Origin: a virus
Length of the DNA stretch: 61,039 nucleotides
Direction: 5' to 3' (one strand)
Virus record (IMG/VR): IMGVR_UViG_3300037193_001461
Coordinates: 1-61,039 of that record
Part shown: in pieces, positions 33,112-40,464 of the stretch
Layout: every line of letters starts with the position of its first letter
Numbering within the stretch: the stretch's first letter is position 1
Position numbers and translations under genes: made by a program
Notes under the pieces: generated by a model
The model's input: the letters and a program-made list of their open reading frames with translations, nothing else
The model's database searches: none
Told to the model about the DNA's origin: nothing

Positions 33112-33145
33112 GTCGACTCCTCGTTCCGTGGTCTGTTGTCCAACG

Positions 33146-33182
33146 ACGAAGCCCCGGAGTTGGTCACCCCCCGGGGCTTCGG
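33146..33182. terminator. intrinsic terminator (GAAGCCCCGG family)
   Basis: GAAGCCCCGG/CCGGGGCTTC stem at 33148-33157 and 33171-33180, right after the gene ending at 33184. Confidence 0.7.
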
Positions 33183-33183
33183 T

Positions 33184-33417
33184 TCAGTCGTCCCAGGGGT
33201 CCTCGGCGGCGTTGGCCTCGTAGTGCTCGAACCCGCGCTCCACCACCTTGCGCCAGGCGAGCCGGCGCCCGATACGCTGGTTCGCCCACGTCTTGGCCTT
33301 CGCCAGGTCCCGCGCGGCCGACTCGCTGAACGACTCGTGACAGTCGCGAACTTCGCCTTCCAGTTCCCAGCCAGGGACGTCCACGTCGATCATCATCGGG
33401 GTCAGCTTGTTCTTCAT
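33184..33417 (-). CDS. hypothetical small protein
   Basis: 77 residues. It starts MKNKLTPMMIDVDVPG. Helical C-terminal half (SAARDLAKAKTWANQRIGRRLAWRKVVERG) and acidic tail. The leader holds GACCAAGGAA (33432-33441) followed by AAGGAGCGAGACC, a strong ribosome-binding arrangement. Unknown family; small monocistronic accessory gene. Confidence 0.65.
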   Translation of the reverse strand: MKNKLTPMMIDVDVPGWELEGEVRDCHESFSESAARDLAKAKTWANQRIGRRLAWRKVVERGFEHYEANAAEDPWDD

Positions 33418-33456
33418 GGTCTCGCTCCTTATTCCTTGGTCGGGTTGTCAAAGCCT

Positions 33457-33708
33457 TCATTGACGCGTACGAACCACATCGGCCGCGCCACTCACGCCGT
33501 CCTCGTAGAACCGGTTGAACAAGCCTCCCGACAGCCCCTCGTACACGGCGCTGTTGAGTCGGCCGCCACCCTGGAGAATCGCCTCGGCAGTGGTCTCGTT
33601 CTGCTTGCCGAGCAACAGCGCGAGATAGGTGGCCTCGTCGTGCGAGAGTTCCACCAGGACGCTCTCCGGCATCTCCTCGTTGTCCAAGTTGATCTGCTTC
33701 ACCTTCAT
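33457..33708 (-). CDS. hypothetical small protein
   Basis: 83 residues from ATG 33708 with GGAGGCGAGCGC upstream. It starts MKVKQINLDNEEMPESVLVELSHDEA; this resembles small phage proteins with an N-terminal strand and two helices (TYLALLLGKQN, AVYEGLSGGLFNRFYED). No family recognised. It follows the GIY-YIG-like and GntR genes on the same strand and may share their transcript. Confidence 0.65.
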   Translation of the reverse strand: MKVKQINLDNEEMPESVLVELSHDEATYLALLLGKQNETTAEAILQGGGRLNSAVYEGLSGGLFNRFYEDGVSGAADVVRTRQ

Positions 33709-33767
33709 GCGCTCGCCTCCTACAGACGGTCCGGTGTTCAGGTCAGGATGAGCGGGTGACCGGGTGT

Positions 33768-34142
33768 TTATGCACCCGCACACCAGACGCACCTAACCGA
33801 CACGCAGATACGAGCACCCCACGGGTGATCGCTGTACCCCGCTGCCCGGACGTCGGGGTCTCTGAGATTCGCCGTTCGAACTGCTCTCTGCACAGCTTTC
33901 ACGGGATCTCCGAGAGGAGTGAGGTCGAACCACTCCCCTCGGACGTGGTGACCCGCGAACACCCCGTGGAGGTGCCGTTCCAGCGTGAAATCTCCCACGC
34001 AGTGCCAAAGCACGGACAGAGTGAACGGCGACCCCGATTGAAGTTGCTGAGCGCGTCTCTCCGGAGCTACAGACGTACCGATCTTTACGTGCGGCAGGCC
34101 GTCACCCCCGATCACGTACAGACGTGTAGCACCCTCGCTCAT
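33768..34142 (-). CDS. T5orf172 / GIY-YIG-like nuclease-fold protein
   Basis: 124 residues. It starts LYVIGGDGLPHVKIGTSVAPERR, the Y-(V)I-G...KIG pattern of the T5orf172/MUG113 branch of the GIY-YIG superfamily, followed by LQSGSPFTLSVLW and the Glu/His segment LERHLHGVFAGHHVRGEWFDL. Stand-alone T5orf172 domains occur in many phages, sometimes fused to repressors. The ATGA overlap with the gntR gene suggests a joint regulatory role, though DNA cleavage cannot be excluded. Confidence 0.75.
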   Translation of the reverse strand: MSEGATRLYVIGGDGLPHVKIGTSVAPERRAQQLQSGSPFTLSVLWHCVGDFTLERHLHGVFAGHHVRGEWFDLTPLGDPVKAVQRAVRTANLRDPDVRAAGYSDHPWGARICVSVRCVWCAGA

Positions 34143-34888
34143 GCGCTCGCCTCATGCCAGAGGCCCGGAGCGTAGACGTCCTCCATCACCTCAAGAGGGC
34201 CGTCCTCATCGTGGTACGCGACGTGCGTCACGAACACGGGCACAGCCACGTCAGCCTGCGGAAGCTGGACCCCCAGGAGACCCAGTTCGTCGCGGGTCGC
34301 GTGCCGAGCCGCGCGCAGTTCCGGAGAGCTGTGGATCTGCTGACCGGTGCTCTGCGTGTACTCCACGTGCCAATGCACAGGGCCGCGCGGCCCCTGCTTG
34401 AGCAGGTCCGACACGACGGCCAGGGCACGAGGGTGGATGTACTCGATTCCGATCACTTTCGGAATGCCGTCCTGCTGGAAGACCCGGCGCCGGATCACGA
34501 TCTCGTCGTGCAGTTCCACACCGAGCAGCCGGGCGACGAACGGATCCGCACAGGAACGCAGCATCGCGGTGTGGCCGATAGAGGTCTCGCCCGGAGCGTA
34601 GTTGGGCCCGCCCCTCAAGACTCGGTTGACCCGGGCCGCCCCGGACGCCGGCGCGATGCGCGGCCGTTCGGTCACGACCGTACCGAGGCCCCCGCGAGAC
34701 GCGACCAGCCCCTCGTCCTTCAGCACCTTCAGTGCCCGGCTCACGGTCTTGGCGGACACGTCGAATTGCTGCCGGACGCCGTCCACCGACGGCAGCGTGT
34801 CTCCGGGCTCCAGCTCCCCGTCCGCGATGAGTCGGCGGAAGTGGGCCGCCACGTCGGCGTACCCCGCTCCGCTGCTGCGATATGCCAT
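34139..34888 (-). CDS. GntR-family transcription regulator with UTRA domain
   Basis: 249 residues from ATG 34888; AGGAGG at 34893-34898 fixes the start. Residues ~8-75: winged helix typical of GntR (YADVAAHFRRLIADGELEPGD, VDGVRQQFDVSAKTVSRALKVLKDEGLV). ~90-245: UTRA-like effector domain (VIRRRVFQQDGIPKVIGIEYIHP ... DVAVPVFVTHVAYHDEDGPLEVMEDVY). GntR/HutC proteins are ligand-controlled repressors and conjugative-plasmid regulators (KorSA) in Streptomyces. Dyads in the divergent region are probable operators. It may control the gene at 35079 and itself. Confidence 0.88.
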   Translation of the reverse strand: MAYRSSGAGYADVAAHFRRLIADGELEPGDTLPSVDGVRQQFDVSAKTVSRALKVLKDEGLVASRGGLGTVVTERPRIAPASGAARVNRVLRGGPNYAPGETSIGHTAMLRSCADPFVARLLGVELHDEIVIRRRVFQQDGIPKVIGIEYIHPRALAVVSDLLKQGPRGPVHWHVEYTQSTGQQIHSSPELRAARHATRDELGLLGVQLPQADVAVPVFVTHVAYHDEDGPLEVMEDVYAPGLWHEASA

Positions 34889-34918
34889 GTTTTCCTCCTG
34901 AGCGCGTGTCTGTACAAG

Positions 34919-35007
34919 GTACATGATGAACCAACTAATTGAACCTCTCTTGCCCTGGCAGGGTCGTACATGTACGTTGGTGCAGAGCTACCGAGTTCAT
35001 GATGAAC
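34919..35007. promoter_or_regulatory. putative GntR operators and divergent promoter
   Basis: GTACATGATGAAC (34919-34931) and the perfect 13-bp dyad GTTCATGATGAAC (34995-35007) share CATGATGAAC. Between them is the 12-bp palindrome CGTACATGTACG (34965-34976). A rightward promoter TTGCCC (34950-34955), 17 bp, TACGTT overlaps that palindrome. Such spaced dyads next to a gntR gene fit autorepression. Confidence 0.6.
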
Positions 35008-35078
35008 CCGGCTGGTACTCACAAGGGCGTACCCGTTGATTCGCTTAATCACACCCGAGCTGGACCACGGAGGATCGC

Positions 35079-35459
35079 ATGGCCGCCACCATCGCACTGC
35101 CTGCCACCGTCGAGATCGCCGACCGCGCGGCGGCCATCCACGCCACGTGGACGGCCGACCTGGAGATGCCCGACGTCTCCGGATGCATGGCCGACGCGGT
35201 CCGGGTCCTGGCCGTGCGGGCCGCCGTGCACGAGGCCACCGGCTACGAGGGCGCGGCAGCCCTCCCCGCCCCGGCGGTTGTGGAGCTGTCAGCCTTGCTG
35301 ATGGAACGCCAGTTCCCGGAGCTGCACGATGTGCTGAACCGCTCCGGACACAGGTTCATCGCGGGCGCCTGGGGCACGCGGTGGATGCCCGGCGACTACC
35401 TCCACGAGGTCTACGCCGGCGCGTTCGGCCCGGTCGGCGGCCGACACTGGCCGGTGTGA
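35079..35459 (+). CDS. hypothetical protein divergent from gntR
   Basis: 126 residues from ATG 35079, preceded by GACCACGGAGGA. Ala-rich helices (ADRAAAIHATWTADLEMPD, ADAVRVLAVRAAVHEATGY), then PELHDVLNRSGHRF and an aromatic C-terminus. The upstream inverted repeat TGATT/AATCA (35039-35053) may be part of its control. Unknown family; only plus-strand gene between 6 kb and the integrase. Confidence 0.65.
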   Translation: MAATIALPATVEIADRAAAIHATWTADLEMPDVSGCMADAVRVLAVRAAVHEATGYEGAAALPAPAVVELSALLMERQFPELHDVLNRSGHRFIAGAWGTRWMPGDYLHEVYAGAFGPVGGRHWPV

Positions 35460-35505
35460 CGTAGCCCCACGGACCCGGTCTCAAGGGCGCGGGCCGGGAC
35501 CGACA

Positions 35506-35543
35506 GCGAAGCCCCGGAGGTGTGGTGGCCTCCGGGGCTTCGT
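35506..35543. terminator. bidirectional terminator (GAAGCCCCGG family)
   Basis: Perfect 14-bp stem CGAAGCCCCGGAGG/CCTCCGGGGCTTCG between convergent genes. Confidence 0.8.
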
Positions 35544-35554
35544 CGTGTCTGCGG

Positions 35555-35905
35555 TCAGGCACGGACGGCGCCGACGGGCTCGCCGCCGGTCAGCAGGGAG
35601 TCGATGCTGTTGGCGATGTCCATCAGCAGGTTGCCGACGCGGTCACGCTCCACGCCCACCTCGTAGACGTCGGTGACGCGGCGGTTTCGGCGGTAGATGC
35701 CGGCGACGCGGGAGCCGGTGCGGCCGATGCGGACGGCCAGGCCGGGCAGGGGGTTGTCGGCGTCGTAGCGGTGGCCGTAGCCGTCGCGGGTGATGTAGTC
35801 GACGATGCCGGCGATGCCGAAGATCTTGTGCTCGGCCAGCAGCTCCTCGTGCTCGCGCAGGACGGCGGCGATGCGGATCATGTGGGGAGCGGTCTCGCGG
35901 GTCAT
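35555..35905 (-). CDS. hypothetical protein under family-1 promoter
   Basis: 116 residues. Helical start (HMIRIAAVLREHEELLAEHKIFGIAGIVDYI) followed by beta-like basic stretches (LAVRIGRTGSRVAGIYRRNRRVTDVYEVGVERD). Ribosome site GACCAAGGAA at 35920-35929. Controlled by the TGATTTAATTAAGTCA operator-promoter at 35944. Unknown family. Confidence 0.65.
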   Translation of the reverse strand: MTRETAPHMIRIAAVLREHEELLAEHKIFGIAGIVDYITRDGYGHRYDADNPLPGLAVRIGRTGSRVAGIYRRNRRVTDVYEVGVERDRVGNLLMDIANSIDSLLTGGEPVGAVRA

Positions 35906-35943
35906 GGTCGGTTCCTTCTTTCCTTGGTCTGCGTCCCTCTCGA

Positions 35944-35979
35944 TGACTTAATTAAATCATAGACTCGGCGAGCAGACAA
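35944..35979 (-). promoter_or_regulatory. family-1 promoter/operator, copy 2
   Basis: Minus strand TTGTCT, 17-bp spacer, TTTAAT within TGATTTAATTAAGTCA (35944-35959). Confidence 0.75.
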
Positions 35980-35995
35980 CCCCGAACGCGACGAA

Positions 35996-36020
35996 GCCCC
36001 GGGACGCAGTGTCCCAGGGC
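35996..36020. terminator. weak terminator hairpin
   Basis: GCCCCGGGAC and GTCCCAGGGC arms with one mismatch; a shortened member of the GAAGCCCCGG family, after the gene ending at 36028. Confidence 0.5.
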
Positions 36021-36027
36021 CGACGGG

Positions 36028-36684
36028 TCAGGCCGCGACGGCCCGGCGCTTCGGCGCGCGGCGGACGTTCTTGACGGCGTAGTCCTTCGGGTCCTCCGAC
36101 TGGAGCGGCCAGGTCTGGCCGGTGCGCTCCATCTCCGCGCGCTGCTTGGCGTTCTTCTCAACCCGGAAAGCCACCGCCTCGGCGACTGCCACCTGCGCGG
36201 CCTCGTCCTTGTCCGCCGCCTGCACCACACGGGTGCCGGCTCCGATGACGCCGCCGGTCTTCGGGTGGCGCACCTCGATCAGCACGCGGAAGGTCTCCGT
36301 CTCCTCGCGGACCTCACGCGCGGTGTCGCGGACGGTGCTCATGACCTCCACGGCCCGGTCCATCGGGACGTCCTCGTCGCCACGCTCCTCGCGGACCACC
36401 GCGTACACGGCCGCGTACATCTCGCGGACCATCAGCCGGCCGGCGGCCATCTTGCGACCCACGAGGCCGGCCGCCGTTTCGAGCTTCTCCTTCGCCTCGG
36501 CGATCTTGCCGGCGTAGTAGAACGCCTGGTCTGGTGAGTAGTTCTCGCGGATGGTTCGCTCGACGAGGCCGAGGCCGTCACGGATCGTCTTGTTGGCGGT
36601 GGCCTGACTGATGAGTCCGCTGCGGACGTAGGGCGCCATCGCGTCGCGGGCGGCTCGCTCCGTCTGGGTCATCTGTCGGGTCAT
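36028..36684 (-). CDS. hypothetical helical protein under family-1 promoter
   Basis: 218 residues. N-terminal helices (RAARDAMAPYVRSGLISQATANKTI), a middle coiled coil (KIAEAKEKLETAAGLVGRKMA), and a C-terminal double-strand-like section (FRVLIEVRHPKTGGVIGAGTRVVQ). Ends with a basic tail (RRAPKRRAVAA) suggesting nucleic-acid contact. GACCAAGGAA at 36698-36707. Unknown family; the first gene left of the integrase, so possibly an early function. Confidence 0.65.
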   Translation of the reverse strand: MTRQMTQTERAARDAMAPYVRSGLISQATANKTIRDGLGLVERTIRENYSPDQAFYYAGKIAEAKEKLETAAGLVGRKMAAGRLMVREMYAAVYAVVREERGDEDVPMDRAVEVMSTVRDTAREVREETETFRVLIEVRHPKTGGVIGAGTRVVQAADKDEAAQVAVAEAVAFRVEKNAKQRAEMERTGQTWPLQSEDPKDYAVKNVRRAPKRRAVAA

Positions 36685-36725
36685 CGTCGGTCCCTCTTTC
36701 CTTGGTCACCCGGGCCCTTGCCCGA

Positions 36726-36761
36726 TGACTTAATTAAATCACAGGTGCGGCGAGCGGACAA
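36726..36761 (-). promoter_or_regulatory. family-1 promoter/operator, copy 3
   Basis: Minus strand TTGTCC, 17-bp spacer, TTTAAT within TGATTTAATTAAGTCA (36726-36741). The 182-bp gap to the integrase holds this and the integrase promoter. Confidence 0.75.
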
Positions 36762-36852
36762 CCCGCAGAGTGCCACGGAACTCCGCTCCCGCAGAATCGT
36801 TCTGGGAGACGCGCAAAACGTGTGTTTGGCATCGGATGATCTTGGACCCCGG

Positions 36853-36866
36853 TAGGCTCATCAGCC
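36853..36866 (+). promoter_or_regulatory. putative leaderless -10 box of the integrase gene
   Basis: TAGGCT at 36853-36858 lies 8 nt before GTG 36867, matching the leaderless arrangement seen before 38411 and 39302. No clear -35. Confidence 0.4.
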
Positions 36867-37967
36867 GTGACGATCACGACCAAGGAACGCGGAACGCTCA
36901 CCATTGACGACCCGGCGCTGCGCGCGCTGTCGCGGCTGCGCGAGCGGCTGGGCACCGTCGCGCCCCGCGCCCCGCGCACCCGGCGGCTCGGGCCGCGCGT
37001 CCACCGGCTCGATCTGCTGCACGAGTTGTGCGAGGCGCAGACGTTCGAGCATGTGGTGGGCTGGCTGTCCTCCGAGCGGTTCACCTCCGACGGCACCCGG
37101 CGCGAGTACGCCGACGACGTCCGCCACTGGGCGCGCGCCGGCCGGGAGCTGGTCGGCACGGAGCCGTGGTACCTCGGGGCGATCACGTCCGACGTCATCC
37201 CGGCCTGGCGCGCGTGGACGGATGACATCGGCCTCGGGCCCCGCCGGGTCAACCGGCTGGCGTCGTCGCTGACTTCGCTGATCGAGTACACGAAGTTCCG
37301 CACCCGGCTGGAGATCATCAACCCCGTCACGAAGTACGACCGGCCGGTGATCGACCAGCACGACGAGACGGCGATGACGCCGATTCTGGAGGTGGAGGAG
37401 TTCCAGGCTGTTGTCGAGCAGGCGGCGACGCCCCGACAGGCGTTCGTCCCGGTGCTGATCTACACCCTGGCAGGCCGGGTGTCGGAGTGCTGCGCGGCCG
37501 GGCTGCACCACATGGACTCCACCGGCGGCGAGTGCAAGCTGGACCTCACCCGCAAGGGCGGCAAGGGCCGGAAGTTCACCCTGCCGCCGCTGCTGTGCGA
37601 GCTGGGCGCCCGGTGCTGGGAGGGGCGCACCTCGGGACCGCTGTTCATGGACGACGATGACCGGCCGATGGACCGGCACGCGGTGGACCGGCTGCTGAAC
37701 CGCCTCGGCCGCGCGGCCGGGGTGCTCCCGGGCCGGGACCTCACCCCGCACGTGCTGCGCGCGAGCAAGCTGACCCACATGTACGACGAGGGCCAGAAGT
37801 CGGAGAACGGGAAGCCGACGCCGGACGACATCCGCCGGTTCGCCGACCACAGCCACATCTCCACGACGATGCGGTACATCCGGCGCCGGGACGACGAGGC
37901 GCTCAAGCGCGAGCACGCGGCGGCGGCCGTGAAGGTGTACGAGGGCCTCGTGGACCGGTTCCTGTGA
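36867..37967 (+). CDS. int: tyrosine recombinase (integrase)
   Basis: 366 residues from GTG 36867. N-terminal ~60-150: SAM-like core-binding domain (FEHVVGWLSSERFTSDGTRREY). Catalytic residues visible: R204 in LAGRVSE, Lys in KGGKGRK (~233-236), H295 and R298 in HVLR, H328 in ADHSH, Y337 in TTMRYIRR. The set is complete, so the enzyme should be active in integrating phage DNA at an att site. The start-associated 10-mer GACCAAGGAA lies inside the first codons (36878-36887), so an internal non-ATG start cannot be excluded. No attP was found next to the gene. Confidence 0.92.
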   Translation: MTITTKERGTLTIDDPALRALSRLRERLGTVAPRAPRTRRLGPRVHRLDLLHELCEAQTFEHVVGWLSSERFTSDGTRREYADDVRHWARAGRELVGTEPWYLGAITSDVIPAWRAWTDDIGLGPRRVNRLASSLTSLIEYTKFRTRLEIINPVTKYDRPVIDQHDETAMTPILEVEEFQAVVEQAATPRQAFVPVLIYTLAGRVSECCAAGLHHMDSTGGECKLDLTRKGGKGRKFTLPPLLCELGARCWEGRTSGPLFMDDDDRPMDRHAVDRLLNRLGRAAGVLPGRDLTPHVLRASKLTHMYDEGQKSENGKPTPDDIRRFADHSHISTTMRYIRRRDDEALKREHAAAAVKVYEGLVDRFL

Positions 37968-37973
37968 CACGAC

Positions 37974-38003
37974 GAAGCCCCGGACCACGGGGTCCGGGGC
38001 TTC
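37974..38003. terminator. bidirectional terminator (GAAGCCCCGG family)
   Basis: Perfect 13-bp stem GAAGCCCCGGACC/GGTCCGGGGCTTC with a 4-base loop, between int and the convergent gene. Confidence 0.85.
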
Positions 38004-38018
38004 GGCTGTAGGGGTCGG

Positions 38019-38411
38019 TCAGGCCACGGTGCACCCGGCGGACTCCAGTGCCTCCGCGATGGTGCCCCGTTCAGCGGCCGTCAGCGGGCGGGTGCTGTCC
38101 CACTCGTTGTGCGGGTCCCAGCCGAACAGGACGACCGGCCCGCGCGTCTCCTGCCCGACGGAGGGGCCCGCAGCCGGCGAGAGCCCTGCGACGTGCGCGA
38201 GCACGGCCCCGGCGTACGGGTTGGGCGCGTACACGTCGGGCAAGATCAGCGCGCAGTCGGACATGGCGATGCGCAAGCGGGAGCCGTCGGTGAGGAAGGC
38301 CCGGCCGATTCCGTGCGGGCCCAACTGCGCGTTGGCTGCGGCGATCTGGTCGCCCCACTCGGCGCGGCCGTCGGGGTGGATCAGGATGTACACGGGTTCC
38401 GTGGTCGTCAT
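38019..38411 (-). CDS. hypothetical protein, possibly DUF3846-like
   Basis: 130 residues from ATG 38411. It starts VYILIHPDGRAEWGDQIAAANAQLG, then LRIAMSDCALILPDVYAPNPYAGAVL and the acidic end LTAAERGTIAEALESAG. The strand-helix-strand layout weakly recalls DUF3846 proteins of Streptomyces plasmids and phages. A TAGCGT box sits 7 nt before the ATG, so it may be translated leaderless. Function unknown. Confidence 0.65.
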   Translation of the reverse strand: MTTTEPVYILIHPDGRAEWGDQIAAANAQLGPHGIGRAFLTDGSRLRIAMSDCALILPDVYAPNPYAGAVLAHVAGLSPAAGPSVGQETRGPVVLFGWDPHNEWDSTRPLTAAERGTIAEALESAGCTVA

Positions 38412-38418
38412 GGCCAGC

Positions 38419-38424
38419 ACGCTA
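38419..38424 (-). promoter_or_regulatory. leaderless -10 box (TAGCGT)
   Basis: Minus-strand TAGCGT, 7 nt before ATG 38411, within CCGGTAGCGTGC. The same string precedes ATG 39302. Confidence 0.45.
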
Positions 38425-38448
38425 CCGGTACGGACTGACAACGGGCGG

Positions 38449-39054
38449 TCACTCCAGCAGCTTGGCTACGACCGGGCTAGCGTCCTCGTTGACGTACCGT
38501 GCGATCCGGGCGACGGTCTCCCGAGCCTCGTCCGCCAGGGTGCGGCCCTCATACGCCGTGGGTGTCACCAGGCTCCACTCACGGCCAGGGACGCGGATGA
38601 CGGCCGATGCGAGAACGGCGAGCCGCTTGGTGTCGTCAGGCTCCCGCACGCCCGCGTATTCGCCGGTATCGCCCCAGCCCCGGTCTTCCACCCAGTCCTG
38701 CCAGGCATACGGAAACCGCTTCGCCCCGCCGCCGATCTGACGGTGGTCGAGGGGTACGCGGATCTCGGCGTACAGGCCGTGATCGTCCTCGTCGCGGTGC
38801 AGAGAGATGTTGCGGAGATCCGGGCGGGTCCGCACGTACCCCGGAGCCATGACGGGCCCGGTGGCCACGGTCCAGGCGTGCACGGCGAACTCCGCAGGGT
38901 CTTTGACCGGGGCAGGCTCGTCGGTCCAACTGTCCCGGAACAGGCCGTTGTTCAGGCGCAGGTACTCCGCGTACCGGGAGTACCCGTTGCTGGCGTTCTC
39001 CCGGTCGTAGACGTCGTCAACAGTGGCCAGAGTCGTCTCACTCCACTTGATCAC
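38449..39054 (-). CDS. hypothetical protein
   Basis: 201 residues. Mixed alpha/beta: YSRYAEYLRLNNGLFRDSW, ISLHRDEDDHGLYAEIRVPLDHRQIGG, and a helical end (RTLADEARETVARIARYVNED). The start overlaps the upstream gene's stop (ATGA). No motif or family recognised. Part of a leftward chain of small accessory genes between the integrase and the helicase. Confidence 0.65.
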   Translation of the reverse strand: MIKWSETTLATVDDVYDRENASNGYSRYAEYLRLNNGLFRDSWTDEPAPVKDPAEFAVHAWTVATGPVMAPGYVRTRPDLRNISLHRDEDDHGLYAEIRVPLDHRQIGGGAKRFPYAWQDWVEDRGWGDTGEYAGVREPDDTKRLAVLASAVIRVPGREWSLVTPTAYEGRTLADEARETVARIARYVNEDASPVVAKLLE

Positions 39055-39302
39055 CGCCGGGCCTCCCGCGCACCAGCGGTGACGCCGTCCAGGAAGGCGT
39101 ACACGCTCGCCCGGTCCATCGGGCTCTGGCCGCTGCCACCGACGTGTACCGCGTACCTGTCGCCGTCTAGCTCGATGACGTGGATGCGCAGCCCTGTCTC
39201 ACAGGCAGCGACACCGGCAGTCCACTGAACCTCCAGAAGGGGCGGCCAGTTGGGGTCGTACGGCGGGTTGTGGCTTCCGTCGGGGTTCCTGGTGACGTCC
39301 AT
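39051..39302 (-). CDS. hypothetical small protein
   Basis: 83 residues. Pro-rich start (NPPYDPNWPPLLEV), one strand-turn-strand (GLRIHVIELDGDRYAVHVGG) and a helix (DRASVYAFLDGVTAGAR). Probably leaderless: TAGCGT lies 6 nt before the ATG. It overlaps the next gene by 4 nt. Unknown family. Confidence 0.62.
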   Translation of the reverse strand: MDVTRNPDGSHNPPYDPNWPPLLEVQWTAGVAACETGLRIHVIELDGDRYAVHVGGSGQSPMDRASVYAFLDGVTAGAREARR

Positions 39303-39308
39303 GCCCGC

Positions 39309-39314
39309 ACGCTA
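39309..39314 (-). promoter_or_regulatory. leaderless -10 box (TAGCGT)
   Basis: Minus-strand TAGCGT, 6 nt before ATG 39302, in GCCGGTAGCGTGCGGGC. Confidence 0.42.
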
Positions 39315-39440
39315 CCGGCCGCGCTGGGCACCCCGGGCGCGTTTGCGCCGACGTGTCCACCACCGGTGTACGGCGAGGCCAGCCCACGCGACGGTGGCCA
39401 GGCCGAAGGAGACTGCGAGGACCAGCAGCGGGGAGTTCAC
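39312..39440 (-). CDS. 42-residue single-pass membrane protein
   Basis: From GTG 39440 (VNSPLLVL), overlapping the DUF1360-like gene's stop as GTGA. One hydrophobic helix (LLVLAVSFGLATVAWAGLAV) followed by a strongly basic tail (RRRKRARGAQRGR), so the C-terminus should face the cytoplasm. Coupled with a membrane protein upstream, possibly as a partner subunit. Unknown family. Confidence 0.55.
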   Translation of the reverse strand: MNSPLLVLAVSFGLATVAWAGLAVHRWWTRRRKRARGAQRGR

Positions 39441-39868
39441 GCCCACTCCCGCGAGGCGAGCAGCGCGGCGCCGGCCCACACCGCACCCCACACGAGGAAC
39501 GGGGCGGGCACGCCGACGGTGAACGCCACGGCGGCCGTGACGGCGGCGGACAGCCACCCGGACACGCACCACGGGCAACTGACCAGCTCCGCCAGCCAGT
39601 ACGGCGACGCCTTGGTCCGGCGCACGTAGCGGTTCACCTGGCCATCGACGAGCGTCAGCATGCCGAGAGCGGGGTGCCGGACGAACGGCTCGTCGTCCGA
39701 CGGACTGGCCGGGGCCCACTTCTCCTGTTCCTTCATGCTGAGCGGACGCCACCCGCCGGCGAGCCTGTCACGCAGCCACAGCACGGGCGGGAAATCGTCT
39801 TTCACCACGAGGCGCGTCGCGCGGTAGTTGGCAAGGATCATGCAGGCGATGAGCAGCCAGACGGGCAC
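39437..39868 (-). CDS. DUF1360-like membrane protein
   Basis: 143 residues from GTG 39868. N-terminal helix (VWLLIACMILANYRATRLVVKDDFPPVLWLRDR) matches the DUF1360 start, where T/R-L-V-x-D-D is conserved. After a soluble loop comes CPWCVSGW and two helices (AVTAAVAFTVGVPAPFLVWGAVWAGAALL). Such proteins are common in actinophages and actinobacteria, location inner membrane, role unknown. Might act with the neighbouring small membrane proteins in superinfection or lysis control. Confidence 0.75.
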   Translation of the reverse strand: MPVWLLIACMILANYRATRLVVKDDFPPVLWLRDRLAGGWRPLSMKEQEKWAPASPSDDEPFVRHPALGMLTLVDGQVNRYVRRTKASPYWLAELVSCPWCVSGWLSAAVTAAVAFTVGVPAPFLVWGAVWAGAALLASREWA

Positions 39869-39925
39869 AGTCGGGGCTCCATGGTCTGAAGAACGGGACG
39901 CCCTGTCGGGCGACGATTGGAGGTG

Positions 39926-39974
39926 GCCACCAGGCCGAGCGCCCCGCCATAAGGGAGACGTTCGGCCTGGTGGC
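39926..39974 (-). terminator. intrinsic terminator
   Basis: Perfect 13-bp stem GCCACCAGGCCGA/TCGGCCTGGTGGC, after the gene ending at 39984. Confidence 0.7.
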
Positions 39975-39983
39975 GAGGTTCCG

Positions 39984-40349
39984 TCAAGCGACGAGTTTCC
40001 CCGGAGGCGAGACGGACGCAGGCACGGGCGCGGTGACGTTCGGACGCGTGAAGCGCCAGGCGACGAACACCATGACGGCGCCGACGACCTTCGCCTGCGT
40101 CTCGGCGTCCCACTCGAAGGCGAAGTAGCTGACGAGGGACACACCTGCGACCACGAGGCCGTTGACGGCCGCGATGATTCCGTCCCCGACCTGAACGGCG
40201 ACGATGACACCGAGCCCAGCGGCGACAGCCGCTGTGATGATGGACTGGAGCTGGTCGTCGAACCCGAGGCCGAAGGCGGAGAGGATCTGCCACAGCGCTC
40301 CGACGGCTGCCAGCCACACGGCCGGCTCCCGGCCGTAGACCTTGCCCAT
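39984..40349 (-). CDS. membrane protein, holin-like
   Basis: 121 residues. Three hydrophobic stretches: ~10-26 (AVWLAAVGALWQILSAFGL), ~35-65 (SIITAAVAAGLGVIVAVQVGDGIIAAVNGL) and ~65-95. The PAVWLAAVGAL start is shared by actinophage proteins annotated as holins. It is far from the endolysin at 7.4 kb, so it may be a second holin or serve another membrane function. Flanked by terminators, so it forms its own unit. Confidence 0.65.
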   Translation of the reverse strand: MGKVYGREPAVWLAAVGALWQILSAFGLGFDDQLQSIITAAVAAGLGVIVAVQVGDGIIAAVNGLVVAGVSLVSYFAFEWDAETQAKVVGAVMVFVAWRFTRPNVTAPVPASVSPPGKLVA

Positions 40350-40420
40350 GATTGCCTCCCGAGGGTCAGTCGCCGGGAAGGGTAGGGCAGATTCGCTGAA
40401 TCACCGATCCGGAGCACAAC

Positions 40421-40452
40421 GAAGCCCCGGGCCGGGAGGGCGCCGGGGCTCG
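40421..40452. terminator. terminator (GAAGCCCCGG family)
   Basis: GAAGCCCCGG and CCGGGGCTC arms, after the gene ending at 40465. Confidence 0.6.
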
Positions 40453-40464
40453 GGCTCGGGGCTG

